Notes: a model not told the origin generated them from the letters alone. A DNA stretch of 64,000 nt from Rubrobacter calidifluminis (GCF_028617075.1 NZ_JAQKGV010000002.1:1-64000); one strand, 5' to 3'. Shown: positions 27,279 to 36,149, counted from the stretch's first letter. A program made the numbers and translations.

Positions 27279-28071
27279 GAAGCTCGTATTCTTCCTGCTC
27301 TCGCGCGAGCCGTTGATGGATCTCCTCGGGTACAGAGGCGGCCCCTCCTTTCGAGAGCTCCTTCCTGCCGTAACGCCTGCCGGCGAGCTCGCGCGAGATC
27401 GTGAGGTACGCCCTGCGGGTGGCTGCCTCCGCAGCGGGGGTCATATTTCGGGGGAAGACGCCGTACGCGAGATCCTCCCTGAGGCCGAGGGCCGGGGGGG
27501 ACATCCCGTGCCGCCGCCGCATCTTTAGCCGGAGCTCCCACCTGCGGCGCAGCCGGGCCATCCGCGGTGTTTCGGGGGCCACGTCGAGCGGCCCGCACTC
27601 GAAGGGATCCTCAGGGGTGAACCCGAAGGAGTCGGCGAGCAGTCGGGCGGAGCGGCCGGCGCCGCGGAGGAGCAGAAACTCGTACTCCGAGCGCAGCAGG
27701 ATGAGCTGTGCGTCGTGGTAGGCGCCGAGTCCCGAGAGGGTGGGACGCCGGCCGTCGAGGCCGAGGCGCCCCAGCTCCCCCGATATGGCCCGGAATCGTC
27801 GCGCGGCCCCGGTGTATGAGAGGGCGAGGTGCCCGAGACCCAGGAGTAGACCAACGGCTACCGGTATGAGCGCGGCGAAGGGCCCGGCCCACGCGGTCCC
27901 GAAGACGGGTGCCGAGAGCAGGACCAGAGACCCCGAGACGAGCGCCGCCGTGAAGCCCGTGACCACGGCCCGGCCCTTTGCTTCCCCGGCCTTCGCGAAG
28001 GCTCTGCCGATGGCGTACCAGAGTTCTAGGGCCTCCTCTCCTCCGTGCGGCCCGTCGTTTCGTTCTTGCAT
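27244..28071 (-). CDS. Hypothetical membrane protein (275 aa)
   Basis: Two hydrophobic helices at about 35-80 (VTGFTAALVSGSLVLLSAPV and FAALIPVAVGLLLGLGHLAL) are followed by a long, strongly basic soluble domain with RRRWELRLKMRRRHG and a charged tail. TAGAAT lies exactly 7 bases before ATG 28071, so the mRNA may be leaderless. Its 3' end overlaps the Yip1-like gene by 35 bases tail to tail. No family recognised. Confidence 0.6.
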   Translation of the reverse strand: MQERNDGPHGGEEALELWYAIGRAFAKAGEAKGRAVVTGFTAALVSGSLVLLSAPVFGTAWAGPFAALIPVAVGLLLGLGHLALSYTGAARRFRAISGELGRLGLDGRRPTLSGLGAYHDAQLILLRSEYEFLLLRGAGRSARLLADSFGFTPEDPFECGPLDVAPETPRMARLRRRWELRLKMRRRHGMSPPALGLREDLAYGVFPRNMTPAAEAATRRAYLTISRELAGRRYGRKELSKGGAASVPEEIHQRLAREQEEYELLSPRPGAPPRG

Positions 28072-28093
28072 GTGCTAGATTCTACCCCCGACG

Positions 28094-28669
28094 ATGCCTC
28101 AGCTTCCCGCCAGGACCGACCCCGCTCTGCCAGCGATCTTCACCAACGTCCTGAACCCCTTCGTGGTCTTCAGCGTGCTCTACGCGCTGGTCGCGGTGGA
28201 GGCGGGGGCACCGCGCTTCGTAGCGGCGGAGCTGGCGGCCGCGGGTCTAGTCGCCGGGTTCGTGCTCGCGCTGCGGCGCGGTTCGCGGGTGGGGGATTTC
28301 TGGCTCTCGAGCCGGGCCGAGCGCCTGCTCCCGGCGGTGGTGCTGCTGGCGGCCTTCGTGGGGTTGCTCGTGGTGCTCCACCTGTTCGGCGCACCCGGTG
28401 AGCTCTCCGGGACGACGCTCTCGATGGGCGTCGCTGCCACGGTGGCCGCCGGGATCACCCTCTTCTGGAAGATAAGCGCACACTCCGCCGTCGCGGGGCA
28501 CGCGGCGGCGGCAGGGCTCCTGCTGCTCGGGGCCGGTGGGCTGCCGTTTCTGCTCGTATTGCCCCTGGTGCTCTGGGCCCGCGTGTCGGCCGGAGCGCAC
28601 ACCCCCTCCCAGGCCCTCGCCGGGGCCGGGCTCGGGGCCGTGTGCGCCGGGCTTTTTCTGGCGGGATGA
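28094..28669 (+). CDS. PAP2-like membrane phosphatase relative
   Basis: A 191-residue protein with about six membrane helices. The second half carries a SAHSAVAGHAAAAG segment and WARVSAGAHTPSQALAGAGLG, which correspond in order and spacing to PAP2 motifs II (PSGH) and III (SRxxxxxHxxxQ/D), with the His and the Arg-x-x-x-Gly-x-His pattern kept. The first motif (KxxxxxxRP) is not obvious, so activity is uncertain. PAP2 enzymes dephosphorylate undecaprenyl diphosphate or lipid phosphates. Divergent from the membrane protein at 27244, with 22 bases between starts. Confidence 0.7.
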   Translation: MPQLPARTDPALPAIFTNVLNPFVVFSVLYALVAVEAGAPRFVAAELAAAGLVAGFVLALRRGSRVGDFWLSSRAERLLPAVVLLAAFVGLLVVLHLFGAPGELSGTTLSMGVAATVAAGITLFWKISAHSAVAGHAAAAGLLLLGAGGLPFLLVLPLVLWARVSAGAHTPSQALAGAGLGAVCAGLFLAG

Positions 28670-28671
28670 GA

Positions 28672-28705
28672 GAGGCCCGCAGGAGGTGCGCCTCCTGCGG
28701 GCCTC
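28672..28705. terminator. Bidirectional terminator-like hairpin
   Basis: Arms GAGGCCCGCAGGAGG and CCTCCTGCGGGCCTC (15 perfect base pairs) surround the tetraloop TGCG. It lies between the converging PAP2-like gene and tRNA-Glu. Neither side has a U run. Confidence 0.6.
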
Positions 28706-28711
28706 CGCACG

Positions 28712-28784
28712 TGACCCCACCGGGATTCGAACCCGGGTTTTCGCCGTGAGAGGGCGATGTCCTTGGCCGCTAGACGATGGGGCC
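28712..28784 (-). tRNA. tRNA-Glu (anticodon CTC)
   Basis: A 73-nucleotide cloverleaf. The acceptor stem pairs GGCCCCA with TGGGGTC (one G-U), discriminator A. The anticodon loop is CCTCTCA with anticodon CTC (reads GAG), and the T arm contains GGTTCGAATCC. CCA is not encoded. It stands 43 bases downstream of gltX on the same strand, so the tRNA may be transcribed with its own synthetase. Confidence 0.95.
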
Positions 28785-28827
28785 AGATCCAGGCAGGGCA
28801 AGAGTTTAGCCCATTACGGCCGGTTCG

Positions 28828-30312
28828 TCAAAGCAGGTCGCGGGCGCGCAGCTTCTGCAGCACGTTGTCCATGCGCCGCAGGCAGCGCTCTCTGCCTATG
28901 AGCTCCATCGTCTCGAAGAGCCCGGCGCTCACGGTGCGACCGGTGGTGGCGAAGCGCAGCGGGTGGATCAGGTGCCGCGCCCCCTTCTCCTTCTCCGCCG
29001 CGAGCCCCCGGACGCAGCGCTCTATCTCGTCGGCGGTCCACTCCGTGAGCGCGGCGAGACGGTCTCGCAGCTCGGGCAGATTCTCCCGGACGAACTCCTT
29101 CCCGAACTGCTTCTCGAACTCGTCCGGTGCGTACTCCAGGGTGCCGCCGTAGAAGTAGCCGATGGCATCCGGGATCTCGGTGGTGAGGCTGATGCGCTCC
29201 CTGAGCAACTCCATGATCCTGGTGAGGCGCTCCATGTCGCGCTCGAGCTCCTCTTTTGTCGCCACGCCGCGTTCTGCGAGGAGGGGGGCGGCCATCATCG
29301 CCAGCTCCTCCGGGCTCTTGCGCCGGAGGTAGACGGCGTTTATCGCGGTGAGCTTCTGCACGTCGAAGATCGCCGGGTTGCCGCTCACCTTCTCCAGCCG
29401 GAAGCGCTCGGCGAGCTCCTGGGGTGAGAAGATCTCCTCGTCCGCGGCGTAGCCGGCCCCGAGGAGCGCCAGGTAGTTGAAGAGCGCTTCGGGGAGGTAG
29501 CCCTGCTCGGCGAAGTCCTCGACGCTCGCCGCCCCGTGGCGCTTGGACAGTTTCTTTCTGTCCGGCCCGAGGACCTGAGGGACGTGGGCGAAGGCCGGCA
29601 GCTCGTGCCCGAGCGCCCGGTAGATCAGGATCTGACGCGGCGTGTTGGAGAGGTGGTCGTCGCCCCTTATGACGTGGCTGATCTCCATCGCCGCGTCGTC
29701 TACCGCGGCCGCGAAGTTGTAGGTGGGCGTGCCGGTGGACTTCATGAGCACGAAGTCCTCGATGTTCTCGTTCTCGAAGGTTACCGGCCCGCGGATCACG
29801 TCCTCGACGATCGTCTGTCCCTCGCGCGGGGTCTTGAACCGGATCGTATGCGGCTCCCCGGAGCGTACCCTCCTCAAGGCCTCCTCGGGGTCCATCTCGC
29901 GGTACTCGCCGCCGGTGTAGATGGGGCTCCTGCCCTCGGCCCTGGCCCGCTCGCGGAAGCGGGCCAGCTCCTCGGTGGTCGCGAAGTCGTAGTAGGCCGC
30001 GCCCTTCTCAAGCAGCCGCTGCGCGGCTGCCCGGTAGACCTCCAGCCGCTCGGTCTGGCGGTAGGGACCGTAGGGGCCGCCGACCTCGGGCCCCTCGTCC
30101 CAGTCAAGCCCGATCCAGCGCAGCGAGCGCTCGAGCTGCTCGACCGACTCCTCGGTCGAGCGCTCGAGGTCGGTGTCCTCGATCCTGAGCACGAACGTAC
30201 CGCCGTGCTTGCGGGCGAAGAGCCAGTTGAAGAGCGCCGTCCTCACCCCGCCGACGTGGAGCTTCCCGGTGGGGCTCGGCGCGTAGCGTACCCTTACCTC
30301 TCTTTTCTCCAT
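28828..30312 (-). CDS. gltX: Glutamyl-tRNA synthetase
   Basis: A 494-residue class I synthetase that charges tRNA-Glu. The HIGH-type motif is PSPTGKLHVGG near residue 12, followed by RTALFNWLFARKHGG; the KMSKS-type motif is KKLSKRHGAA near 252. The zinc-knuckle region of some GluRS is replaced here by a sequence without a clear Cys set. Length and domain order are normal. It lies upstream of tRNA-Glu(CTC) and 36 bases downstream of lutC on the same strand. Confidence 0.95.
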   Translation of the reverse strand: MEKREVRVRYAPSPTGKLHVGGVRTALFNWLFARKHGGTFVLRIEDTDLERSTEESVEQLERSLRWIGLDWDEGPEVGGPYGPYRQTERLEVYRAAAQRLLEKGAAYYDFATTEELARFRERARAEGRSPIYTGGEYREMDPEEALRRVRSGEPHTIRFKTPREGQTIVEDVIRGPVTFENENIEDFVLMKSTGTPTYNFAAAVDDAAMEISHVIRGDDHLSNTPRQILIYRALGHELPAFAHVPQVLGPDRKKLSKRHGAASVEDFAEQGYLPEALFNYLALLGAGYAADEEIFSPQELAERFRLEKVSGNPAIFDVQKLTAINAVYLRRKSPEELAMMAAPLLAERGVATKEELERDMERLTRIMELLRERISLTTEIPDAIGYFYGGTLEYAPDEFEKQFGKEFVRENLPELRDRLAALTEWTADEIERCVRGLAAEKEKGARHLIHPLRFATTGRTVSAGLFETMELIGRERCLRRMDNVLQKLRARDLL

Positions 30313-30348
30313 GAACCTAAACTTAGCATACGGCCGGCGGCGCTGCCC

Positions 30349-31008
30349 CTACCGGCGGCAGACGAGTACCTCGAGCGTCCTGGGGCCGTGGACGCCCTCG
30401 ACCCGGTCGAGCTCGATGTCGGAGGTGGCCGAGGGCCCGGAGACGAAGACGATGGATCTCCCCTCCCGCACGCCCCCTTCGAGCCTCCTTACCGCCTCGG
30501 GGACGAGCTCCACTATCTGATCTTCGTAGATCACGCACAGGTGGTAGTCGGGGAGCAGCGTGAGCGCCCGCCTTCCCTGCATCCTGCCGCCGTCGAGGAC
30601 GACGGTGCCGCTCTGGGCTATCCCCAGGGCGCAGCCGGAGAGGACCCCGTCGCTCGCGTCGAGCTCCTCGCTCGTGAGCGGTCTTCCGCCCTCCCCGTCG
30701 CGCAGCGCCTCCACACCCTCCGGGATCCACCCATCCGGCACCCCCGGCGCGACGACGAGCCTCCGCGCGCCGCGTCGCGCGAGGGCCTCCCTTATCGCTT
30801 CCGGCAGCTCCTCCTCCCCGACCCGCCGCACGCTCGCCCGGTACTCGGAGACGTTCTCGACGAAGCGCCCCACGACCTCTTCGTGCGGAGAGACGCTCTC
30901 GACGCGGTAGCTCCTCTCGACGGAAACGTCCTCCGGGCTCTCCTCCTGCGGCACGTCGCGGGTGGCGAGGCGGATGCGGCGCAGGATCTCCTCCCTCGCC
31001 TGGCTCAT
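30349..31008 (-). CDS. lutC: Lactate utilization protein C (LUD domain)
   Basis: A 219-residue LUD-domain protein, the small subunit of the LutABC complex that oxidises L-lactate to pyruvate. LUD hallmarks are the ALGIAQSGTVVLDGG segment near 128-142 and LLPDYHLCVIYEDQIV soon after. ATG 31008 overlaps the lutB stop (ATGA). It is the last gene of the deoR-lutA-lutB-lutC set. Confidence 0.92.
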   Translation of the reverse strand: MSQAREEILRRIRLATRDVPQEESPEDVSVERSYRVESVSPHEEVVGRFVENVSEYRASVRRVGEEELPEAIREALARRGARRLVVAPGVPDGWIPEGVEALRDGEGGRPLTSEELDASDGVLSGCALGIAQSGTVVLDGGRMQGRRALTLLPDYHLCVIYEDQIVELVPEAVRRLEGGVREGRSIVFVSGPSATSDIELDRVEGVHGPRTLEVLVCRR

Positions 31009-32432
31009 CCGCGCTCCCTCCTCCACCACTCGCGGAAGGTCTTGCGCGGGACGGCCTCCAGGTCGCGCACGGCGGTCCACCCGGAGAGGGGGCCAGGGAG
31101 GCGGCGTATCCTCCCGCCCCGCGCGAGCGGCCACTGCCCGGCGCGGGCGAGCTTTTGCGCGGCCTCGTAGAGGCGGCGGTCGGCGAAGGTGCGCGCCAGA
31201 GTGCGCATCGCCGCGCCCTCCGGGTCGAGCTTCGCGGCCGGGGAGCCCGAGTCCTGGCGGTTTCTCACGACCCTTCCGCGCAGGTGGATCAGGACCTCCG
31301 GGATGTTTATCTTCACCGGGCAGACCTCGTAGCACGCCCCGCACAGCGACGAGGCGTAGGGGAGCGAATCCGGGCCCTTCCTCCCGAGCCCGGTGAGCTG
31401 GGGGGTTAAGATCGCGCCGATCGGACCCGGGTAGACCGAGCCGTAGGAGTGGCCTCCCACCCGCTCGTAGACCGGGCAGACGTTCAGGCACGCCGAGCAG
31501 CGGATGCACCTCAAGGCCTGTCTTCCCTTCGGGTCGGAGAGCGCCTGTGTCCTGCCGTTGTCGAGCAGCACCAGGTGGAACTCCCGCGGCCCCTCCCCGG
31601 AGGAGGTCCCGCTCCAGAACGAGGTGTAGGGGTTCATCCGCTCTGCGGTGGAGGAGCGTGGGAGGAGCTGCATGAAGACCTCGAGGTCACGCCAGGTCGG
31701 GACGACCTTCTCTATCCCCATCACCGTGACGAGAACCTCGGGGAGGGTCGTGCACATCCTGCCGTTCCCCTCCGACTCGACCACGCAGATGGTCCCCGTC
31801 TCGGCGACGGCGAAGTTGGCCCCGCTGATGCCGACCTTCGCCGCGAGGAACCGCTCGCGCAGGTAGCGCCGGGCGGTCTCGGTGAGGTCGCGCGGGTCGT
31901 CCGAGAGGTCCTTCGCGCCGAGCTTTTCGCGGAAGAGCTCCCGGATCTCGGCGCGGTTCTTGTGGATCGCCGGGACCAGGATGTGCGAAGACTCCTCGCC
32001 GGCGAGCTGGATGATGAGCTCTGCGAGGTCGGTCTCGACCGCCTCGATTCCTTCCTTCTCCAGGTGATCGTTGAGCCTGATCTCGTCTGTCGCTATCGAC
32101 TTGACCTTGACGACCTCGCGCGCCCCGTGCCCCTTTGCGATGCCCGCGACGATCCTGTTCGCCTCCCGCGCGTCGCGCGCCCAGTGGACCTCTCCTCCGG
32201 CCTTCGTTACGGACTCTTCGAGCCGCACCAGGTACTCGTCCAGGTGCCTCAAGGTGCGCTCTTTGATCGCCGCGCCCGCCTCCCGCAGCTCCTCCCAGTC
32301 CGGCAGCTCCGAGACGGCGGCCGCTCGCTTTTTGCGGATCGTCGCGGTCGCGTGCCCCAGGTTCCTCCTGAGCTGGCTGTCGGCGAGCGCCTCGCGCGCG
32401 AGCGCCTGGAACGGTCTCTCCGAAACCTTCAT
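31005..32432 (-). CDS. lutB: Lactate utilization protein B (iron-sulfur)
   Basis: A 475-residue protein with an N-terminal LUD-type domain (GISGANFAVAETGTI near 203) and a C-terminal ferredoxin-like part with two cluster motifs, CIRCSACLNVCP and CGACYEVCP, each completing a [4Fe-4S] site. LutB passes electrons from lactate toward the respiratory chain. ATG 32432 is chosen over longer open frames because the family N-terminus (KVSERPFQALAREAL) starts here, and it overlaps the lutA stop. Confidence 0.93.
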   Translation of the reverse strand: MKVSERPFQALAREALADSQLRRNLGHATATIRKKRAAAVSELPDWEELREAGAAIKERTLRHLDEYLVRLEESVTKAGGEVHWARDAREANRIVAGIAKGHGAREVVKVKSIATDEIRLNDHLEKEGIEAVETDLAELIIQLAGEESSHILVPAIHKNRAEIRELFREKLGAKDLSDDPRDLTETARRYLRERFLAAKVGISGANFAVAETGTICVVESEGNGRMCTTLPEVLVTVMGIEKVVPTWRDLEVFMQLLPRSSTAERMNPYTSFWSGTSSGEGPREFHLVLLDNGRTQALSDPKGRQALRCIRCSACLNVCPVYERVGGHSYGSVYPGPIGAILTPQLTGLGRKGPDSLPYASSLCGACYEVCPVKINIPEVLIHLRGRVVRNRQDSGSPAAKLDPEGAAMRTLARTFADRRLYEAAQKLARAGQWPLARGGRIRRLPGPLSGWTAVRDLEAVPRKTFREWWRRERG

Positions 32433-33166
32433 CTCTCCTCCTCGCTCGCCAGTATCTCGGCGAGGTGCACGGTCCTCACCCCGGTCCTCTGCCGCGAGAG
32501 CGCGCCCCCGATGTGCATCAGGCAGGAGTTGTCCGAGGCGCAGCAGACCTCCGCCCCACTCGAGAGGACGTTCGCGACCTTGTCCGCGAGCATCGCCGCC
32601 GAGGTGTCGGCGTTCTTGACTGCGAAGGTCCCCCCGAACCCGCAGCACTCCTCCGCCTCGGGGAGCTCGACGAGGTCGATGCCGCGCACCGCCTCGAGCA
32701 GCCTCAGCGGGGCGTCCCCGACCTTTATCATCCTCAGGGAGTGGCAGGTCGGGTGGTAGGTGACCCGGTGTGGGTAGTAGGCCCCGACGTCGGTGGTCCC
32801 GAGCTTCTTTACGAGAAACTCCGAGAGCTCGAAGACGCGAGGAGCCAGGGCCTCGACCTCGCGGGCGAGGGCGGCGTCCCCGGCGAGCCCGGCGGCCATC
32901 GGGTAGAGCTCCCTCACCATCCCGACGCACGAGCCGGAGGGTGCGACGATGACCTCGTAGGGGGAGAAGACCTCGACGAAGCGGCGCACCAGCGGGATCG
33001 CCTCGCGCTGGTAGCCGGTGTTGAAGTGCATCTGACCGCAGCAGGTCTGCTCCCGGGGAAAGTCGACCTCGACCCCGAGGCGCTCGAGGACCTTCACGGT
33101 CGCGATCCCGGTCTCCGGGAAGAGGGTGTCGTTGAAGCAGGTTATGAAGAGGGCCGCCCGCACCAC
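32429..33166 (-). CDS. lutA: Lactate utilization protein A (CCG-domain)
   Basis: A 245-residue protein with two cysteine-rich CCG domains, as in LutA and the GlpC/heterodisulfide reductase family: QTCCGQMHFNTGY with an earlier FITCFND, and EECCGFGGTFAVKN with YHPTCHSLR. These bind an iron-sulfur cluster. GTG 33166 is the start, 5 bases after the deoR stop, and the stop overlaps lutB. Glycolate oxidase iron-sulfur subunits are similar, but the lutB/lutC neighbours settle it. Confidence 0.92.
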   Translation of the reverse strand: MVRAALFITCFNDTLFPETGIATVKVLERLGVEVDFPREQTCCGQMHFNTGYQREAIPLVRRFVEVFSPYEVIVAPSGSCVGMVRELYPMAAGLAGDAALAREVEALAPRVFELSEFLVKKLGTTDVGAYYPHRVTYHPTCHSLRMIKVGDAPLRLLEAVRGIDLVELPEAEECCGFGGTFAVKNADTSAAMLADKVANVLSSGAEVCCASDNSCLMHIGGALSRQRTGVRTVHLAEILASEEER

Positions 33167-33171
33167 CGACC

Positions 33172-33969
33172 TCAGTTCGCCCGGGCGAGCTCGTCCTCGT
33201 CGGTCTCGGCCACGACGACCTCGACCCCGGCGAGCTCTATCTCGCGCAGCATCTCAGGGGAGGCTCCGGAGTCCGTGATCAGGACGTCCACCTCCTTGAG
33301 GGAGGCTATCTTCGCCAGAGCGACGACCCCGAGCTTGGTGTTGTCCGCGACGACGATGACCTTCTGCGCTGCCTCGACGAGGCAGCGGTCGGTCTCGGCC
33401 TCGGCGATGTTGGGGGTGGTGAGCCCGGCCTCGGGGTGGATGCCGTGCACCCCGAGAAAGAGGATGTCGGCGTTGAGCGTGCGCAGCGTCCGCTCGGCGA
33501 AGGGCCCTACCAACGCGTCGGAGGGGGTGCGGAAGATGCCGCCTGAGAGCACTATCTGCTCCCAGCCGTTCTCCTGCAGCGTGAGCGCGATGTTCGTCGA
33601 GTTGGTGATGAAGGTCAGCTCCCGGGAGGCCCGCCGCAGGAGGCTCGCGATGTGCCAGGTGGTGGTGCCGGCGCTCAGCGCGACGGTGTCCCCGTCCTCT
33701 ATCATCGGCAGTGCCGCCCGCGCGATGGCCGCCTTCTCCGCCCGGTTGAGCCTGCGTTTGTACTCGAAGTGCGGCTCCCTGGCCGTCTTGGGTACGGGGA
33801 CGGCCCCGCCGTGCACCTTCTTGAGGAGCCTCTTCTTCGAGAGCGCCTCGAGGTCTCGCCTTATGGTCATGTCCGAGACCCCGAGCTTCTCCGAGAGGTC
33901 CATCACCGAGACGCTGCCCCGCTCCTCGAGTTCTCTGAGTATCGCCTCCCGCCTCTGCTCCGCGAGCAT
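33172..33969 (-). CDS. DeoR/GlpR family transcriptional regulator
   Basis: A 265-residue regulator. The N-terminal DeoR helix-turn-helix is EERGSVSVMDLSEKLGVSDMTIRRDLEAL (in parts), followed by LLKKVHGGAV, the family hinge; the effector domain contains LSAGTTTWHIAS, LSGGIFR and ITDSGASPE, the sugar-phosphate isomerase-like fold. ATG 33969 follows AAGGTGG. It is the first gene of the operon with lutABC, only 5 bases from lutA, so it probably governs lactate use. FadR- or LutR-type GntR proteins are the more usual lut regulators, so a DeoR here is noteworthy. Confidence 0.88.
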   Translation of the reverse strand: MLAEQRREAILRELEERGSVSVMDLSEKLGVSDMTIRRDLEALSKKRLLKKVHGGAVPVPKTAREPHFEYKRRLNRAEKAAIARAALPMIEDGDTVALSAGTTTWHIASLLRRASRELTFITNSTNIALTLQENGWEQIVLSGGIFRTPSDALVGPFAERTLRTLNADILFLGVHGIHPEAGLTTPNIAEAETDRCLVEAAQKVIVVADNTKLGVVALAKIASLKEVDVLITDSGASPEMLREIELAGVEVVVAETDEDELARAN

Positions 33970-34093
33970 GTTATCTTCCACCTTTCGAGGACCCTCCGAC
34001 ACACCAGCACGCCAATAATATACGCCCGCTTCAAAATGCGGCAACGAGGCCGTACTTTATGGTTGGATTTTGTCTTCCACGAAGGAGGAGCGG

Positions 34094-34488
34094 ATGCCGG
34101 TCGGTCGCTGCAGGTGCAAAAGGATCCGGATAGAGACGGAAGGCGATCCGGGGGAGGTGATCTACTGCCACTGCCGGGACTGCCGGCGCTCGAGCGGGCC
34201 CCGGTCTCGCTGTTCTGCGGCTACAGGCGAGAGAGGGCGCGGGTGTACGGGGAGCCTGCCGCCTACGAATCCTCCCCGGGGGTCTACCACTCGTTCTGCG
34301 CGACCTGCGGCAGCCCCATCTCCTACGGGGACGAGAGGCTGCCGCAGATGGTCTACTTCCCGATAGGCGTCTTCGACGAGCCGGAGCGTCTCCCGCCCCG
34401 GGTGCACGAGTGGACCTCCCGGCGGCTGCCCTTCTTCGAGGTCGCGGACGACCTGCCGCGCCACGCGGAGGGCTGCGTCCCCCGCTGA
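34094..34488 (+). pseudogene. GFA/CENP-V family protein, frameshifted
   Basis: Two frames together give one glutathione-dependent formaldehyde-activating (GFA) fold protein of about 131 residues. The first frame, from ATG 34094 after GAAGGAGGAG, supplies MPVGRCRCKRIR and IYCHCRDCRRSSG; the second supplies APVSLFCGYRRERARVYG, FCATCGSPISYG and the tail to 34488. The break is at 34196-34202, GGGCCCC, where one extra G would restore a continuous frame. All expected zinc cysteines are present across the two parts. A recent frameshift, a sequencing error in the G/C run, or slippage are all possible. Confidence 0.75.
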
Positions 34489-34492
34489 CCCG

Positions 34493-36076
34493 CTACCGGG
34501 CGAACTTCGGGACCGAGGTGTCCACGGCGACGTCGACTAGGTACGGCCCCTCTGCTTCGAGCGCCCGTCCGAGAGCCCCTTCGAGGTCCTCGGGCCTCTC
34601 GACCGCCTCGCCGTCCGCGCCGAGCCCGCGGGCCACCTGCACCAGGTCTATCCCCGGCATGTCGAGCCCGGGCACGCTATCGGAGATCCCGAGCGCGTTC
34701 CGGTAGCTCTTGAGGATCGTGTAGCCGCGGTTGTTTATGACGATCGTGGGGATCGCGAGGCCGTTCCGGGCTGCGGTCCACAGCGACTGGATCGAGTACA
34801 TCGCAGACCCGTCCCCGATGACGCAGACCACCGGCCTTTCGGGCATCGCGAGCTTGAGCCCCACCGAGGCCGGCATGCAGAAGCCGAGACCACCGGCCGC
34901 CGAGGTGTGGTACCCGACCGGGTCGTTCGTCCTGACGTACCTGTGCAGGACGACCTTGCTCGAGGTGGACTCGTCGGCGACGACCGCGTCCTCCGGCAGC
35001 GCGCGGGCTATCTGCCACATCACGTAGTCCACGCTCATCGGCACCGTGGCCCCGGGCTCCGGCGGCTCCTCCCACGCCGGGGGGGCCGGACGGTCGGCCT
35101 CCGGCAGCAGCTCCGCGAGGCCCGCCGCGGCGAGCGCGACGTCGCCGAAGATGCTCCTCCCGAGCGGGGCGCGGGCGGCCTCCTCGGGATCGTCGGTGAT
35201 CTGGACGACCTCCGTCCCCTCGCGCACGACCTCCCCGGGGACGTACGGGTAGTAGGGGAAGACCGCGGAGCCCAGAACCAGCACGGCGTCGTGTGGAGCC
35301 AGGATCTCCGAGACCCCCTTCTGGGCGAGCGGCAAAAAGCCCATGAAAAGAGGATGCCCCTGCGGGAATCCGGCGAGGGCGACGATCCCTTCCTGCCACA
35401 CCGGCGCCTTGATCCTCTCGGCGAGCGCCACCACCTCGTCGAAGCTGCGCGAGCGGGCGACCCCGGGCCCGACCACGATCGCCGGGCTGTGTGCCCCGCG
35501 CAGGACTTCTGCCGCCCGCTCGATCGCCGCCGGGTCCGGCGCGACCCGGTGCGAGACCTCGTGGGAGTGGGGCATCTCGCACTCCGCGTCCCAGTCGTCC
35601 ATCGGCACCGAGACGAAGACGGGCCCGCGCGGCGGCTGCATCGCGGTGTGGTAGGCGCGCAGGATCTCGGAGGGCACCTCCTGCGGGCGCCGGGGCTCAT
35701 GGCTGCGTTTGACGTAAGGCCTCGCCAGCTCCACGAGCCTGCCGGTAAGGAGCGGCTCGAGGTTTATGTGCCTCCGGTCCTGCTGACCTGCGGTCACGAC
35801 GAGCGGGGTCCGGTTGTGCCAGGCGGTTACCAGCGCGCCCATCGCGTTCCCCAGACCCGGCGCGGTGTGCAGATTGACGAGCGCGGCGTTCCCGGTACCC
35901 TGCGCGTAGCCGGTCGCCATTCCGAGGGCGCTCGCCTCCTGCAGCGCGAGCACGTAGCGGAAGTCTTCCGGGAAGTCCTCGAGGAAGGTGAGCTCGGTCG
36001 AGCCCGGGTTGCCGAAGATGGTCGTCATCCCGAGCCTCCTCAGAAGCTCGTGCGTGACCTCGCGGACCGTCGCCAT
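34493..36076 (-). CDS. mdlC: Benzoylformate decarboxylase-like ThDP enzyme
   Basis: A 527-residue thiamine diphosphate enzyme of the benzoylformate/acetolactate decarboxylase family. It opens with VREVTHELLRRLGMTTIFGNPGSTE, has the ThDP-activating Glu in VLALQEASALGMA near 48, HTAPGLGNAMGAL near 72-84 typical of MdlC, and the cofactor motif IGDGSAMYSIQSLWTAA to INNRGY. MdlC converts benzoylformate to benzaldehyde in mandelate breakdown, consistent with an aromatic-degrading organism; oxalyl-CoA or other 2-oxo acid decarboxylases are less likely. ATG 36076 follows AAAGGGG. It converges with the GFA-type gene at a 4-base gap. Confidence 0.82.
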   Translation of the reverse strand: MATVREVTHELLRRLGMTTIFGNPGSTELTFLEDFPEDFRYVLALQEASALGMATGYAQGTGNAALVNLHTAPGLGNAMGALVTAWHNRTPLVVTAGQQDRRHINLEPLLTGRLVELARPYVKRSHEPRRPQEVPSEILRAYHTAMQPPRGPVFVSVPMDDWDAECEMPHSHEVSHRVAPDPAAIERAAEVLRGAHSPAIVVGPGVARSRSFDEVVALAERIKAPVWQEGIVALAGFPQGHPLFMGFLPLAQKGVSEILAPHDAVLVLGSAVFPYYPYVPGEVVREGTEVVQITDDPEEAARAPLGRSIFGDVALAAAGLAELLPEADRPAPPAWEEPPEPGATVPMSVDYVMWQIARALPEDAVVADESTSSKVVLHRYVRTNDPVGYHTSAAGGLGFCMPASVGLKLAMPERPVVCVIGDGSAMYSIQSLWTAARNGLAIPTIVINNRGYTILKSYRNALGISDSVPGLDMPGIDLVQVARGLGADGEAVERPEDLEGALGRALEAEGPYLVDVAVDTSVPKFAR

Positions 36077-36149
36077 CGCCCTACCCCTTTCGGAACGAAA
36101 CACCCTGTCCCGGCAAATATAGCAGAGCTTCCGCGGAGTCCGGACAGGC

